Below are positions 1-9,727 of a DNA stretch of 64,000 nt, piece after piece. The stretch is from positions 18,733 to 82,732 of the forward strand of contig JAFIGH010000008.1 of assembly GCA_020831525.1 (NCBI GenBank). Reading direction: 5' to 3'. Position 1 is the first letter of the stretch; each line of letters opens with the position of its first letter. Position numbers and translations under genes: made by a program. Source of the stretch: Opitutales bacterium (lineage in GTDB: Bacteria > Verrucomicrobiota > Verrucomicrobiia > Opitutales > Oceanipulchritudinaceae). The notes beneath the pieces are model-generated. The model made no database searches. It saw only the letters and a program-made list of their open reading frames with translations, and was not told the DNA's origin.

Positions 1-344
1 AGGGAAACAGCGATGCTTAGGTCGCCCTCGCCGATACGCATGCGGGTGTAGTCCTCGCCGTAGACGCTGATGAGGCGCGGCAGGTAGCGACCGGGACCGA
101 CAAGGTCGTCGTAGCGGGTTTCCTCCGCACCGGTATCGACAAAATAGATCTGAGCGGCGACGAAGAGGGACTCGAGGTTGGCTTCGACCGGCCCCATGCG
201 GAAAGTTTGCTCGCGGCCGGTGGATTCGGCGCGCATGACGTGATAGACGCCGTAGCCGAATGCGGCGAGCAGAAGCAGGACAACAATGTACCCGCTGGCT
301 CCTTCTTTCCGGAACTGCTGTGGTATGCGCGAAGGGCGGCCCAT
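1..344 (-). CDS. Partial membrane-anchored protein, pilin-like head (runs off the window edge)
   Basis: An open frame starts at ATG 344, five bases after the folC stop, and continues off the left edge without a stop, giving about 114 residues. A short basic N-terminus (MGRPSRIPQQFRKEG) is followed by one hydrophobic segment (about residues 18-35, YIVVLLLLAAFGYGVY). The outer part contains a patch (FVDTGAEETRYDDLVGP...YLPRL, GEDYTRM) that resembles the globular heads of small pseudopilin-like proteins seen in Verrucomicrobiota. That family assignment rests on pattern memory and is weak. Tight spacing suggests cotranscription with folC. The C-terminus is not visible. Confidence 0.55.
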   Translation of the reverse strand, partial: MGRPSRIPQQFRKEGASGYIVVLLLLAAFGYGVYHVMRAESTGREQTFRMGPVEANLESLFVAAQIYFVDTGAEETRYDDLVGPGRYLPRLISVYGEDYTRMRIGEGDLSIAVS

Positions 345-349
345 GGCGG

Positions 350-1645
350 TCAGTCCTGCAAAACGTGTTCGGCGACGGGGATCTCATGGAAGACGGCCTC
401 CATGATCTCTCCAATAAGATAAATCGAACCTGTGGCCACAATGGTGTCGCCCGGCCCGCCCGCCGCGCACTCCCCGACGGCGGGAAAGATCCCGCGCACG
501 GCCGAGCGTCGCACCGGACCGGCGAAGCCGGGCGGTATCGCAGCCTCCATCTCCTCAAAGGCGGAGGCGCGCGCCTGCCGCGGACGCACGAGAACGATCT
601 CCCGCGCGAACTCCGCCACGACAGGGAAAAGCCCGCGCGCCCGTCGTTCACCGAGTACCCCCGCGGCCACTACCGGGCGGCGGCCCGTCTCCTCGACAAG
701 GCGGCGGAGATTCCGCTCCAGTTGGATCGCACCCTCGGGGTTGTGCGTGGCATCGAGGATGAGCGTGCGGTCATGGAGGGCGTAGCGATCCCAGCGCCCC
801 GCCCAGCGCACCGCGCGCAGGGCCTCCTTTGCGCCTGCCTCGGTGAGCCCGTGGCGGTCGGCGAGAAGCCGGGCCGCGAGCATTGCAACAGCGGCGTTGC
901 GGCGCTGGAACTCGCCGGCGAGCGAGGTCTCCGGATAACGCGCAGGATCGTCGCCGAATGCCTCCCGGATGCTGTGCACGGCGCAGCCACGCTCCGCCGC
1001 GATTTCCCGGATGACGGCTTCGGCGGCGGGACACAACTCACCGAGGACCACGGGCTTACCGGGCTTGAGGATACCCGCTTTTTCCCGGGCGATGACTTCC
1101 ACGGAGTCACCGAGGATCTCAGTGTGGTCAAGGCTGATGGAGGTAATGACGCTCACTTCGGGGTTAACGACGTTCGTCGAGTCAAGACGACCGCCGAGAC
1201 CCGTCTCGATAATACCGATGTCGACGGCGGACTCGGCGAACTTCAGAAATGCCATTCCCGTCATGAATTCAAAGAAGGTCGGGTGTAGGTCGGGGTCGTG
1301 CCTGGCGATCTCCGCCGCCACGGCGCTGAGGCGGCGCGTGTAGCCGACAATCTCGTCATGACCGAGAATCCGCCGGTCGACTTGGATGCGCTCCCCTTGG
1401 TGGACGAGATGCGGCGACGTGAATAGACCCGTGCGCCGGCCGTGGTGGCGGAAAATCGCTTCGAGCATCGCGCAGGCGGACCCCTTGCCATTGGTCCCCG
1501 CCACGTGGATGAGCGGGAACCGTTGCTCCGGGTGGCCCAGTGCATCCGAGAATACGCGCATTCGTTCGATACCGTATTTCGCGCCGGTATTCTTGAGGCC
1601 GTAGAGCCAGTCCTTGACGGCAGCGTATGTCGACAAATCGGGCAT
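350..1645 (-). CDS. folC: Folylpolyglutamate synthase / dihydrofolate synthase
   Basis: This 431-residue protein matches the FolC/Mur ligase family, which adds glutamate to (dihydro)folate using ATP in the cytoplasm. The P-loop [10 protein letters not shown] lies at about residues 47-56, followed by the typical FTSPHL motif at about 75-80. The central Mur ligase motifs ([10 protein letters not shown] near 150, SLDHTEILG near 172) and the DATHNPEGA motif near 297 are all present. ATG 1645 gives a family-typical N-terminus ([12 protein letters not shown]). It lies 48 bp downstream of accD on the same strand; accD-folC adjacency is common in bacteria, so a shared transcript is likely. Confidence 0.95.
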   Translation of the reverse strand: MPDLSTYAAVKDWLYGLKNTGAKYGIERMRVFSDALGHPEQRFPLIHVAGTNGKGSACAMLEAIFRHHGRRTGLFTSPHLVHQGERIQVDRRILGHDEIVGYTRRLSAVAAEIARHDPDLHPTFFEFMTGMAFLKFAESAVDIGIIETGLGGRLDSTNVVNPEVSVITSISLDHTEILGDSVEVIAREKAGILKPGKPVVLGELCPAAEAVIREIAAERGCAVHSIREAFGDDPARYPETSLAGEFQRRNAAVAMLAARLLADRHGLTEAGAKEALRAVRWAGRWDRYALHDRTLILDATHNPEGAIQLERNLRRLVEETGRRPVVAAGVLGERRARGLFPVVAEFAREIVLVRPRQARASAFEEMEAAIPPGFAGPVRRSAVRGIFPAVGECAAGGPGDTIVATGSIYLIGEIMEAVFHEIPVAEHVLQD

Positions 1646-1693
1646 GGAAGGGGAGCGTGCGTCTTCCCTCGGCGGCGGACACGGGCAAATCCG

Positions 1694-2581
1694 TCAGCCC
1701 GCGGCCGCGACGGTCCCCTCCCCCGCCTCCGGCAGTCCCCGCCCGGCAAACGCGCGCAGATACAGAATGATCCGCCGCCGCAACTGGCGCCGGTCGACGA
1801 TCTGGTCGATGAGTCCGCGGTCGAGAAGAAACTCCGCCCGCTGGAAGCCCGGCGGCAGCTCTTGGTTGGTCCCTTCCTTGATGACGCGCGGGCCCGCAAA
1901 GCAGATGAGGGCTTCCGGCTCCGCCAGAATAACGTCGCCGAGGGTCGCGAAACTGGCCGTCACGCCGCCCGTCGTCGGGTTCGTAAGCACGGAAATAAAG
2001 GGAAGGCCCTTGCGGTCGAGCCGTGCAAGGGCGGCGCTCGTCTTTGCCATTTGCATCAGGCTGTAGATACCTTCCTGCATGCGCGCTCCGCCGGACGCCG
2101 ACACAATTATGAGCGGAGTGCCCTCCGCCGTCGCCCGTTCCGCCGCGCGGGCGATCTTCTCGCCCACCACGCTGCCCATGGACGCCCCGCCGAAACGGAA
2201 GTCCATGACTGCGAGCGAAACCTCCATGCCGTCCATCTTGCCCGCGCCGCTCACGACAGCGTCCTTCAGGCCCGTCTTCGCCTTGTATCCTTCAAGACGC
2301 TCGGCATAGGGTTTGATGTCCTTGAACTTGAGGACATCGACCGACTCAAGGCTGGCGTCCATCTCCTCCCACGTCCCTGCGTCGATGAGCGAAGCCACCC
2401 GGCGCGGAGCGTCGAGCGGAAAGTGGTAGCCGCTCGTCGGCACCACCATCAGGTTTTTCTCCAGCTCGCGCGTATAGATCAGCTCACCCGTCTTGGGACA
2501 CTTCGTGTAGAGGTCCTTGGGGATGTCCTTTTTGCGCGGCGCGGTGACCGTCGAGTATCTGGGTTTTGAGAAGAAACGCAT
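1694..2581 (-). CDS. accD: Acetyl-CoA carboxylase carboxyltransferase subunit beta, zinc ribbon lost
   Basis: This 295-residue protein is AccD, which with AccA transfers the carboxyl group from biotin to acetyl-CoA in fatty acid synthesis. The crotonase-fold core is well preserved ([59 protein letters not shown]). The usual N-terminal four-cysteine zinc ribbon is altered: only Cys28 remains, and the other three positions read Thr31, Val47 and Ser50 ([18 protein letters not shown]). The surrounding helix and strand pattern (TRELEKNL) is still recognisable, so the domain is present but cannot bind zinc in the usual way. It lies between comF and folC. Confidence 0.94.
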   Translation of the reverse strand: MRFFSKPRYSTVTAPRKKDIPKDLYTKCPKTGELIYTRELEKNLMVVPTSGYHFPLDAPRRVASLIDAGTWEEMDASLESVDVLKFKDIKPYAERLEGYKAKTGLKDAVVSGAGKMDGMEVSLAVMDFRFGGASMGSVVGEKIARAAERATAEGTPLIIVSASGGARMQEGIYSLMQMAKTSAALARLDRKGLPFISVLTNPTTGGVTASFATLGDVILAEPEALICFAGPRVIKEGTNQELPPGFQRAEFLLDRGLIDQIVDRRQLRRRIILYLRAFAGRGLPEAGEGTVAAAG

Positions 2582-2629
2582 CGTATGGTGTTCTGCATGA
2601 GCGTGGCCGCACGCCGCCGTCCCTCCGGT

Positions 2630-3382
2630 TCAACCATGCGCCAGCGCAAGGACGCGCACAGAGCCCGCGCCGCCGTCAAGGAGCGCGCGCGCGCAGGCGT
2701 CGAGGGTGGAACCGGTTGTATAGACGTCGTCGATCACAATGAAATTCTTCTTCTCACGGATAGCGTATCCGGGCGCGATGGCAAAGGCATTTTTGACGTT
2801 GCCCGCCCGCTCCTCGCGGCGCAGCCGCGTCTGCGAATCCGTGTCGCGCGTGCGCACGAGGGCGTCCTCCACCGCCGCACCCTCCGCGGTCGCCGCGAAT
2901 AGCTCCGCGAGAACGCGGCTCTGGTTGAATCCACGCTCCCGTTCCTTGCGCGGGTGCAGCGGTACGGGGACAAGTACGGCGTCCCCGATGTACACCTCCA
3001 GATCCGCGAACCGGCGGATTAGACGGGCGAGGTCATTGCGCAGAAACAGGCCGCGGCGGTACTTCAACTCGATGATGAGACGCCCGCCCAGTCCGCGGTG
3101 CAGCAACAATGCCCGACCCCGCTCGAAGACCGGGCGCAGTTCGCGGCAGTTCGGGCACACCCGGTCCGCCGTTGACATTCCGAGGTATGGGTAGCCGCAG
3201 GCCCGGCAATAGGCCCCGTCGATAAAGTAAAGATCCGCCCGGCAGGGTGCGCACATAAAGGCATATACCTCATCCTCCACCGGACCACCGCAACCCACGC
3301 AATGCCGCGGGAAGACGAGATCGAGCCCCGCCCGCGCCGCCTCAACCGCCCGCGCTTTCCACGTTTCGACGATAGAACCCAT
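2630..3382 (-). CDS. comF: ComF/GntX family phosphoribosyltransferase-like protein
   Basis: This 250-residue protein has the ComF layout: an N-terminal cysteine-rich region with CVGC, CAPC, CRAC and CPNC pairs (about residues 28-85), then a phosphoribosyltransferase fold with VPVPLHPRKERERGFNQS and the PRPP-binding motif FIVIDDVYTTGST near the C-terminus. ComF proteins are linked to DNA uptake in transformable bacteria, but many carriers have no demonstrated competence, so the role here is open. ATG 3382 was chosen over a TTG at 3397. It overlaps the upstream CPBP gene by 41 bp, implying translational coupling. Confidence 0.9.
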   Translation of the reverse strand: MGSIVETWKARAVEAARAGLDLVFPRHCVGCGGPVEDEVYAFMCAPCRADLYFIDGAYCRACGYPYLGMSTADRVCPNCRELRPVFERGRALLLHRGLGGRLIIELKYRRGLFLRNDLARLIRRFADLEVYIGDAVLVPVPLHPRKERERGFNQSRVLAELFAATAEGAAVEDALVRTRDTDSQTRLRREERAGNVKNAFAIAPGYAIREKKNFIVIDDVYTTGSTLDACARALLDGGAGSVRVLALAHG

Positions 3383-4307
3383 ACCAAAGCCCACCAATCA
3401 ACACGCAAAGAATGAACACCGGCACCACGCCGTCAACCACACCGCGCCCGCCGAGCCAGAAGACCCCCGCTTCGCTCTCCAGCGAAACGCTCTTTGCCCA
3501 CGTTTGCCGAACCACCACCCAGCCGGCGTGCAGCCCCACACACGCCATCAATCCGCCCGTGCGCACGAAGAGAAGATTCAACGCCACCCCCGCCAAAAAC
3601 AGATTTACAAACGGAAAGAACTCAAACGTATAAACCACCGCGAGAAACGACTGCCACGCCACCGCAAAACCCGACCACCACTGCAACTCCGCCTCCGGGT
3701 CGAACGACACTCCTTTGAAGTGTACCGCCGCGAACACCAGTGCCGAAAGCACGACCGCCGCCGCCGGGCGCACCGCCGTGTAGAACATGCGGAACACCAT
3801 TCCGCGGAAAATCGCTTCCTCCAGAAATCCAACCGCAAGCGCGGTCGCCAAAGCCCCCGTCACGGTCCGCGCCAACCGGTCCGGTCCCGCACCCGCCGCC
3901 CACTCCGGTCCCAGAAAAATCCACTGCAATCCCGTCATCGCCGCGAGCATCGCCGCGCCGACGCCAAACCAGCACATGAACTCCACCGCACCGCGCCGGT
4001 CCCACACAAAGCCAAACCGTCCCCAGAGCCGGCAGTACCCGATCAGCCATAGCGTCGCCCCCAGCGCGAACAGCAGTCGCACCCGGTCCACATACACATC
4101 CAGCTGCTTCCCCGCCAGATAGTGCAGCAGCGTACCTGCCTCCGCGCCCGCCCCCAGCCAAATCACACCCGCGTACAACGGCGGCGCCACCACCGCCCCG
4201 ACCGCAAACGCCGCGGCAAACAACAACGCGAACCACCCCACCCCGTGCCAGTCAAACCGGTCCGGAGGTGTCCCGAACAACAAGAACCGCTCGTCTCGCC
4301 CCGCCAT
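3342..4307 (-). CDS. CPBP family intramembrane metalloprotease (Rce1/CAAX-like)
   Basis: This 321-residue protein is mostly hydrophobic, with about eight predicted membrane segments. It carries the CPBP (CAAX protease and bacteriocin-processing) signatures: EEAIFRG in the middle, then VFAAVHFK, and LHAGWVV near the C-terminus. These supply the glutamates and histidines that form the intramembrane metal site. Its substrate cannot be read from the sequence. The downstream end overlaps the start of comF. Upstream lies a 279 bp gene-free stretch that could hold the promoter of this minus-strand cluster. Confidence 0.87.
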   Translation of the reverse strand: MAGRDERFLLFGTPPDRFDWHGVGWFALLFAAAFAVGAVVAPPLYAGVIWLGAGAEAGTLLHYLAGKQLDVYVDRVRLLFALGATLWLIGYCRLWGRFGFVWDRRGAVEFMCWFGVGAAMLAAMTGLQWIFLGPEWAAGAGPDRLARTVTGALATALAVGFLEEAIFRGMVFRMFYTAVRPAAAVVLSALVFAAVHFKGVSFDPEAELQWWSGFAVAWQSFLAVVYTFEFFPFVNLFLAGVALNLLFVRTGGLMACVGLHAGWVVVRQTWAKSVSLESEAGVFWLGGRGVVDGVVPVFILCVLIGGLWYGFYRRNVESAGG

Positions 4308-4586
4308 TGTCTCTCTCGCGAACCATAATCACCCCGCCCTGGCAACGCCGATTCCACGACTCGGAAAAATATCCGCCATCCCGACTGAGACGAACGACCC
4401 GCACTCTCCCCGGCAAGCGGTTGCCGTCAGCGAGGAGATGGCTCACGGCATAATGATAATCTGCCGACTTCTCGGGATTCCACCTAAATCGTCTCTTTAT
4501 TTAAACAAGGGAATCTTTCAAGAATTTGATTTATCTCTGAGATTTAGGATTATTTTGGCCAGGAGGGCCATTGCGGGTGCGGCGGA
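4308..4586. other. Gene-free stretch between two minus-strand genes
   Basis: The stretch separates the beta-propeller gene (ending at 4587) from the CPBP gene (starting at 4307). Its part from about 4480 to 4560 is clearly richer in A and T than its surroundings. A short inverted repeat (TGGCC/GGCCA, near 4556-4570) lies just past the propeller stop. It is not followed by a T-run on the minus strand, so it is a weak terminator candidate. No convincing small gene was found. Confidence 0.4.
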
Positions 4587-6770
4587 CTACATCCGGAAGC
4601 GGTGTGTGTGGACGGCGGAGCGACCGGCTTCGTCGACAACTTCGAGGAGGAGAGTGTGGTTGCCGGCGGGGAGGTCGTCGAGGCGGATGGTGAAATCGTG
4701 TTCGCGAGAATCGAAGAGTCCTCCCTCGGGCCGGACGTGGGTGTGGGGTCCGCCGTTGAGGGACCAGCGGGCGTCGCGGAGGACGCTCCATTCGTCGGCG
4801 GCACGGAAACGAAAAGTGGCTTCGCCGTCGGATACGGTCTCGTCGCGCAGGGAGATGCGCGGGGGCGAATTGTCGACGATGACGTAGTCGGAGACGCGGG
4901 TGCCTTCGAGAGCTTCGGCGGGCTCGTTGTCCGGGCGGTCGGAGGCGCGCACGCGGAAGCGGTAGAAGCCCTCATCAAGACCCTTGACGTTCCATGCGAA
5001 GAGGGGCTCCTCCAGCCTGTCGGCGATCTTGATCCATGCGTCGTCATCGGCCCGCTGCATCTCAACGGCAAACTCCATGCGGTCGTTGTTCGGGTCGGCG
5101 GGCCGCCAGACGAGGGTGAGGAACCCGTCTTCGGCGAAGCGGCGCAACCGCGCGCGCTGGCGCTGCGCGCCTTCAAGCCGGTCGCGCCCGCCTGCGCTGA
5201 AAGCCATATCGAACTCGAAATTGGGGCCGTTGGCAGTCTGGACATCGAGTTCAAAGCCGCCGTGGACGACGGCGAGGTCGGCGATGTGGGGGGCGACATT
5301 GGGCAACTGATAGAACCCGCGCACACGGCGCACGGCGCCCTCGCTCTCCGGATCGAGTTCGATGCGATACTGGAGGTAACGGGCGGCAGGCAGATCGGTG
5401 GAGACAAGCGCGCGCATCGCCCCGTCGGACCATTCGGTCTCGCGCCAACCGGTCCATGTGGCGTCGGGACGGCGGGTATTTCCGGCACGGACTTCGACTT
5501 TGGCGAGGGGCGCGCCCTCCTTGAGGATCTCCATATTGCCCCAACGGGCGACCTGTCCCCCGTCGTGAACGCGGGAGGTGAAGAAGGAGGTTTCGGAGCC
5601 CACGCCGCCGAGGCGGTAGAGCGCGGCGGGATTGCTCGTGACGACGAGGAGGCCGTCGTCCTCCGGATCCTCGAGGATGAGGCTGATCTCGCCGCCACGC
5701 TCGAACTGTTGAACGAGGCTCCACTGGTTGCGACTTTCAAATCCGTAGATGCGGCCGCGGGTGTTCATGCCGACGAGCCAGTAGTCGTCGCCAAACCCGT
5801 GCAGGGAGAACATGCCGGACCGCCGCGCCTGCCAAATCGGCCGCACGAAGCCGTTCTCGTCGATTTCGTAGAGCATGCCTCGCCCCCGCGCGCGTCGCGG
5901 ACCGCCGTCGGCGTCTCCGTCGGAAGCTCCCTCGCCGGCAACGACGAGCGGCGGCAGAAAGCCGTCGTCGGCGTCGTCGGCATCACGGGAGGAACCGCCC
6001 CGCTCCTCGCCGGAAAACGTGGAAAAAACAAGCTGACCGTTGGGGTGGCGGGCAATGGCTTTGATCTCGCGCTCATTCGCGTTGAAGGCGGCGAAGGCCT
6101 CGTCCTTTCCGTCGATACGGTAGAGAATCCCGTCGGGGCTGGAGCCAGCCCACCACAGGCCGTCCGCATCGGGATAGAGCGTCGTGAGGTGGTCAGTGCG
6201 GGCCGAAAACCAAGTCTCCGCCTCGGGCGGCGAACCATCGTCGAGCGGTATGCGCAGCAGGCGGGCAGGCATGCCGGTGGCCACCCAGAGGGCGCCATCG
6301 CGCACATGCATGTCCCACAAATAGGCCGGATCGGGGTCGAAAAAGATCTGCGGCAGCCCCCCGTCGGCGGGAAGCCGGTAGATCGCGCCGCCCGGCGACG
6401 TGCCGACATAGGTGTTGCCCTCGCCGTCGACGGCGAGCGCGCGGGCGAGCACTTGATCGGGCCGGAAGATCGTCTCCACCCCGCCCTCGCGGTCAACGCG
6501 CAGGACACGCCCGCGGTTGCCCGTGCCGAGAATGAGGCGGCCGTCGGGATCGAAGGCGGCGGCCCAGACAATCGGCTCGTCGATGACAGTGAGAAGAGAA
6601 ACTCCCGGCGCGCTCTCGAGGCGGCCGTCGTTTCCGAGCGAGATATCCCTCATCTCGCCTTCGTTGAAGCTGGAAAAGCCCTCATCGACAAACTCGCTCG
6701 TGCGCACGCCGTGCAGGGAACCAAGCGCGGACACAGCGAGGCCCGCGACAATCAATGGAAGTCGTATCAT
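4587..6770 (-). CDS. Exported beta-propeller protein with C-terminal Ig-like region
   Basis: This 727-residue protein has a short hydrophobic N-terminus (IRLPLIVAGLAVSALGSLHG) consistent with export. From about residue 65 to 400 it shows repeated blade-like units (AFDPDGRLILGTGNRGRVLRV, AVDGEGNTYVGTSPGGAIYRL, GLWWAGSSPDGILYRI), typical of SMP30/NHL/WD40-like propellers. A low-complexity acidic insertion (SSRDADDADDG, GASDGDADGG) interrupts it near 275-305. The C-terminal 250 residues look like fibronectin/Ig-type beta domains (GFYRFRVRASD, LPAGNHTLLLEVVDEAG). No enzyme motif was seen. The upstream S55 gene ends 12 bp before it on the same strand, so the two are probably cotranscribed. Confidence 0.75.
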   Translation of the reverse strand: MIRLPLIVAGLAVSALGSLHGVRTSEFVDEGFSSFNEGEMRDISLGNDGRLESAPGVSLLTVIDEPIVWAAAFDPDGRLILGTGNRGRVLRVDREGGVETIFRPDQVLARALAVDGEGNTYVGTSPGGAIYRLPADGGLPQIFFDPDPAYLWDMHVRDGALWVATGMPARLLRIPLDDGSPPEAETWFSARTDHLTTLYPDADGLWWAGSSPDGILYRIDGKDEAFAAFNANEREIKAIARHPNGQLVFSTFSGEERGGSSRDADDADDGFLPPLVVAGEGASDGDADGGPRRARGRGMLYEIDENGFVRPIWQARRSGMFSLHGFGDDYWLVGMNTRGRIYGFESRNQWSLVQQFERGGEISLILEDPEDDGLLVVTSNPAALYRLGGVGSETSFFTSRVHDGGQVARWGNMEILKEGAPLAKVEVRAGNTRRPDATWTGWRETEWSDGAMRALVSTDLPAARYLQYRIELDPESEGAVRRVRGFYQLPNVAPHIADLAVVHGGFELDVQTANGPNFEFDMAFSAGGRDRLEGAQRQRARLRRFAEDGFLTLVWRPADPNNDRMEFAVEMQRADDDAWIKIADRLEEPLFAWNVKGLDEGFYRFRVRASDRPDNEPAEALEGTRVSDYVIVDNSPPRISLRDETVSDGEATFRFRAADEWSVLRDARWSLNGGPHTHVRPEGGLFDSREHDFTIRLDDLPAGNHTLLLEVVDEAGRSAVHTHRFRM

Positions 6771-6782
6771 AAAAAACCGGAA

Positions 6783-8588
6783 CTAGGGTTGGAGGGTAAA
6801 CGAGAGGCGGAAGTGGCCGGAGAACGGTCCGGTCGTGGGCACCACGCCTTCCCAAACAATGCGCTCGCGCACGCTCTCGCGCGGGAAATGGGTTGTGTCA
6901 CTTAGCATCTGCGCCGCGACGGAGGGCGGCAGGCTCTCAATACGCTGCCCACCGACCTGAATTCCTTCCGAGGGCCGCAGGAGCAGTACATAAGCGGCGT
7001 CCGAGGGACGGCGATTGCGCCATTGCGCGGCGATGTCGGCGGGGGTCTCGGCCATGGCGCTGCGGTAACCGGAGGCGGCGTCGGCGCGGGTGGAGTCGGC
7101 CACTAAGACGACAAACCGGTCGCCCGGCGCGGCATCCTCCGGCAGCGGAACCCGAATCCGCTCGGAACGCTGATCGCCCCGGAAACGCTCGAGCATCACG
7201 GAAAGTTCGATCCCGCCCTGCCGGGCCGACACATTCTCCTGCAGGAGGCGGACCTCGCGCAGGCGGTTGACGGCAAGGGAATCGACCTTTTCCAGCTCGA
7301 GATCGATGCCTTTCACACGTGCCTCCTCCCGTGGATTCTCCATAAGCCGGCGCAACTCCGACCGGAGGGCTACCGCCAGCCCGAAGATGGCCCCCGAGCC
7401 GGAGGCAACATCGTCGAAAGTGATCGGATCGAGCCCGTCGACATCGATACGGCCGGAAAGGCGGATGGTCTGCTCATCCCCCGAATCGAGCACGCGCGTG
7501 GCCGATTGAAAGGCCGCCATGGCGACGAGCTGCGGGAGGACCTGGCGGTGCCCGAGCATCTCGGCGTTGTAGAGGCGCTCAACCCCGCCCTCGCCCACGG
7601 CGTGGATGCGGAAGGGCACCATCTCCGGCAGCGGACCCACCTTGCCCGCTACTCCGGTAAGGCGGTCCTGGAAAATCGTGCCGACGACCGGCCCCAGCTT
7701 CGACAGCTTGAAGGAGAGCTGCATATTGCGGATGATCGTCACAATTTCGGCGCCCGCCATGGGCACTTCCACCCCGCCCCACTGCTGAAAGGCGTGGCCG
7801 AAGCCGAGGATGCGTTCGCCGTCGGCCCATGTGATCGTGCCGGTGGAGGCGGCGGAGAAATCGCCGTGCATGAGCACGGCCGCCACCGGAGCACCGGGAA
7901 CGAGCGGGAAATCCGCCGCCGCTCCGGCGGAAACCCCTCCGGTCCCGCCCTGCAGGAGGTCGAACCCGGCCTCGGTCCAGTCGTCGCGGAAGGCTGCCAC
8001 GACCTCCGGGGAAAAGCCCGACAAGGCGAGCGGCGTCGGGAGTTGCCGCATCCAGCCATCGCCGAGTTCCGCCGCGCCGGAGAGCCTGCGCGGCTCCCCG
8101 GAAGCGGCGGAACGGCCCGTCCGCTCGTCGGCGCCGGCCCACCGCACCCGGGCCGAGCCAAAGTCGCGCTCGGGCGGCGCAAGCGGATAGCGGTCGATGA
8201 TCTCCAGCATTTGCTCAATCGGTGTAATGCCGATGATCGCCTGCTCCTTGGGCCAGATGTAGCCATAGGAATAGGCTCCGATGAGTTTGCCGTCGATGTA
8301 GACCGGGCTGCCGCTCATGCCTGCGACGGGGCCGCTGAGTTTGTTCTCCGAGTCGAGGGCGCGCGCGAGGATGGACGTGCGCCCCGGCCCGAGGCCATTG
8401 GGCATCGTGCCGATGATCTCGAGGTCGAAGGTCTCGATCGTCGATCCGGACACAACCGTATGCCACACGCCCTTCATCCCCGGCTCGACGGCGTCGAGGG
8501 GTAGGATTTCGGGCGCTGGGGCGGCCCATCCGCGCCCGGCGGCGAGAATGCCGACGATCACGGGGAGAAATATGCGGCGGATTTTCAT
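6783..8588 (-). CDS. SpoIVB peptidase S55-like protein, exported, with catalytic elements in permuted order
   Basis: This 601-residue protein starts at ATG 8588 with a clear signal peptide (MKIRRIFLPVIVGILAAGRG, cleavage near WAAPA). It contains the S55 serine-protease signature GMSGSPVYIDGKLIGA with the candidate nucleophile at Ser92/Ser94. A candidate histidine motif, ILGFGHAF, has His265. In Bacillus SpoIVB the histidine precedes the serine, so the order here is reversed. The C-terminal half has beta-rich segments without further recognised motifs. It is followed 12 bp later by the propeller gene. Substrate unknown; a role in envelope proteolysis or sensing is inference. Confidence 0.78.
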   Translation of the reverse strand: MKIRRIFLPVIVGILAAGRGWAAPAPEILPLDAVEPGMKGVWHTVVSGSTIETFDLEIIGTMPNGLGPGRTSILARALDSENKLSGPVAGMSGSPVYIDGKLIGAYSYGYIWPKEQAIIGITPIEQMLEIIDRYPLAPPERDFGSARVRWAGADERTGRSAASGEPRRLSGAAELGDGWMRQLPTPLALSGFSPEVVAAFRDDWTEAGFDLLQGGTGGVSAGAAADFPLVPGAPVAAVLMHGDFSAASTGTITWADGERILGFGHAFQQWGGVEVPMAGAEIVTIIRNMQLSFKLSKLGPVVGTIFQDRLTGVAGKVGPLPEMVPFRIHAVGEGGVERLYNAEMLGHRQVLPQLVAMAAFQSATRVLDSGDEQTIRLSGRIDVDGLDPITFDDVASGSGAIFGLAVALRSELRRLMENPREEARVKGIDLELEKVDSLAVNRLREVRLLQENVSARQGGIELSVMLERFRGDQRSERIRVPLPEDAAPGDRFVVLVADSTRADAASGYRSAMAETPADIAAQWRNRRPSDAAYVLLLRPSEGIQVGGQRIESLPPSVAAQMLSDTTHFPRESVRERIVWEGVVPTTGPFSGHFRLSFTLQP

Positions 8589-8693
8589 ATAGCGGGATGG
8601 ATGATGCGGGAAATTGCGCCCTCCCACAGCGGAAAACGTGCCGGACGGAGCCCGAAGACGGGCGTCCACCCCACACGTGCTGAAGGGAACAGG

Positions 8694-9503
8694 CTAAACA
8701 TTAGACGAAGGATTGCGGAAACGCTTCAATATAAAATCGGCGACCGGTCCCTGCCAGCGCCGGGGCAGGCGGCAGGCCAACGCCGACGACACTTTATTGA
8801 GGACACCCGGCACCACCACGGCACGGTTGCGGGCGACACCCCGCAAGCCGAGGCGCGCGACCGCTCCGGCATCCGCCATGCCGACGCCGGGCGGTGCGTC
8901 GCCCATCTGAGCGGCCGAAAAAAAGTCGGTGCGTGTGGGCCCGGGGCACAGCACCGTCACACCGATCCCTGCACCGCGAAGGTCCTCCCGCAAGGCGAGT
9001 CCCCACTGGAGAACAAACGCCTTCGAAGCACCGTAGGTGGCCAGCCACGGGGTCGGCTGCCACGCCGCTGTCGACGCCACGAGCAGAACCGCGCCCTCGC
9101 GCTCCCGCAGCGGCCCCATGAGGCGGGCGGTGAGATCAACGACAGAGCGGACGTTCACGTCGAGGAGACGCGTCTGTTTTCCGCCGTCAATATCCGGAAA
9201 CCGACCGTAGGCCCCGAATCCGCTGTTGAGGATGACAAGGAGTTTGCCCGGCGGCGCGGAGGCGACGTCGCGCCGGACAGCTTCGGCGGCGGCGGCCAGC
9301 GCACCGGCGTCCGCGAGGTCGCAGGGATGGTGTCGGAGCCGCCCGTCCAAAGAATCGTTCGGTTCGCGCCGCGAAAGGTTGCAAACCACACGGAAAGACT
9401 CTACCGTCCCCATCAGTCTTAAAAGAGACTCGCCTATGCCGGAGGAGCCGCCAGTCACCACAGCACACGAAAAGAGTGAGAGGGATTTGCTGAATTCGTC
9501 CAC
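8694..9503 (-). CDS. Short-chain dehydrogenase/reductase
   Basis: This 269-residue protein is a classical SDR. It has the dinucleotide-binding TGGSSGIG near residues 17-24, an NSGFGAYG variant of the NNAG motif, a serine at VASTAAW and the catalytic YGASK near residues 150-154, followed by PGPTRTDF. It probably uses NADP(H) because of the basic residues after the second strand (NLSRREP). The start is GTG 9503; no better ATG gives the intact Rossmann strand. Substrate cannot be predicted. It is divergent from the hibernation factor gene. Confidence 0.9.
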   Translation of the reverse strand: MDEFSKSLSLFSCAVVTGGSSGIGESLLRLMGTVESFRVVCNLSRREPNDSLDGRLRHHPCDLADAGALAAAAEAVRRDVASAPPGKLLVILNSGFGAYGRFPDIDGGKQTRLLDVNVRSVVDLTARLMGPLREREGAVLLVASTAAWQPTPWLATYGASKAFVLQWGLALREDLRGAGIGVTVLCPGPTRTDFFSAAQMGDAPPGVGMADAGAVARLGLRGVARNRAVVVPGVLNKVSSALACRLPRRWQGPVADFILKRFRNPSSNV

Positions 9504-9727
9504 GTCCTGCTATCCTCCGGTATATCCATTCGTCACGCAACCCAACCGACGATTACGTGGTTACCCACCTTGTACCATTTTCTGACGGGTCCCTGGGCGC
9601 GCGCCGGTTCGCGCGGCAAACCTGTCCAAACGGATGCTCCGGGGGAAAGCGAAGGGCCTCGATGCCCCAGCATGCCCCCGGTCGGCTCCCAAGACAAACA
9701 CAAGAAACACAGATAGGACAACATCCC

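Noticed and set aside
4602..6905. Very long open frame opposite the beta-propeller gene
   Set aside because: It is antisense to a gene with clear blade repeats and a signal peptide; GC-rich third positions leave the opposite strand open. No domain was recognisable.
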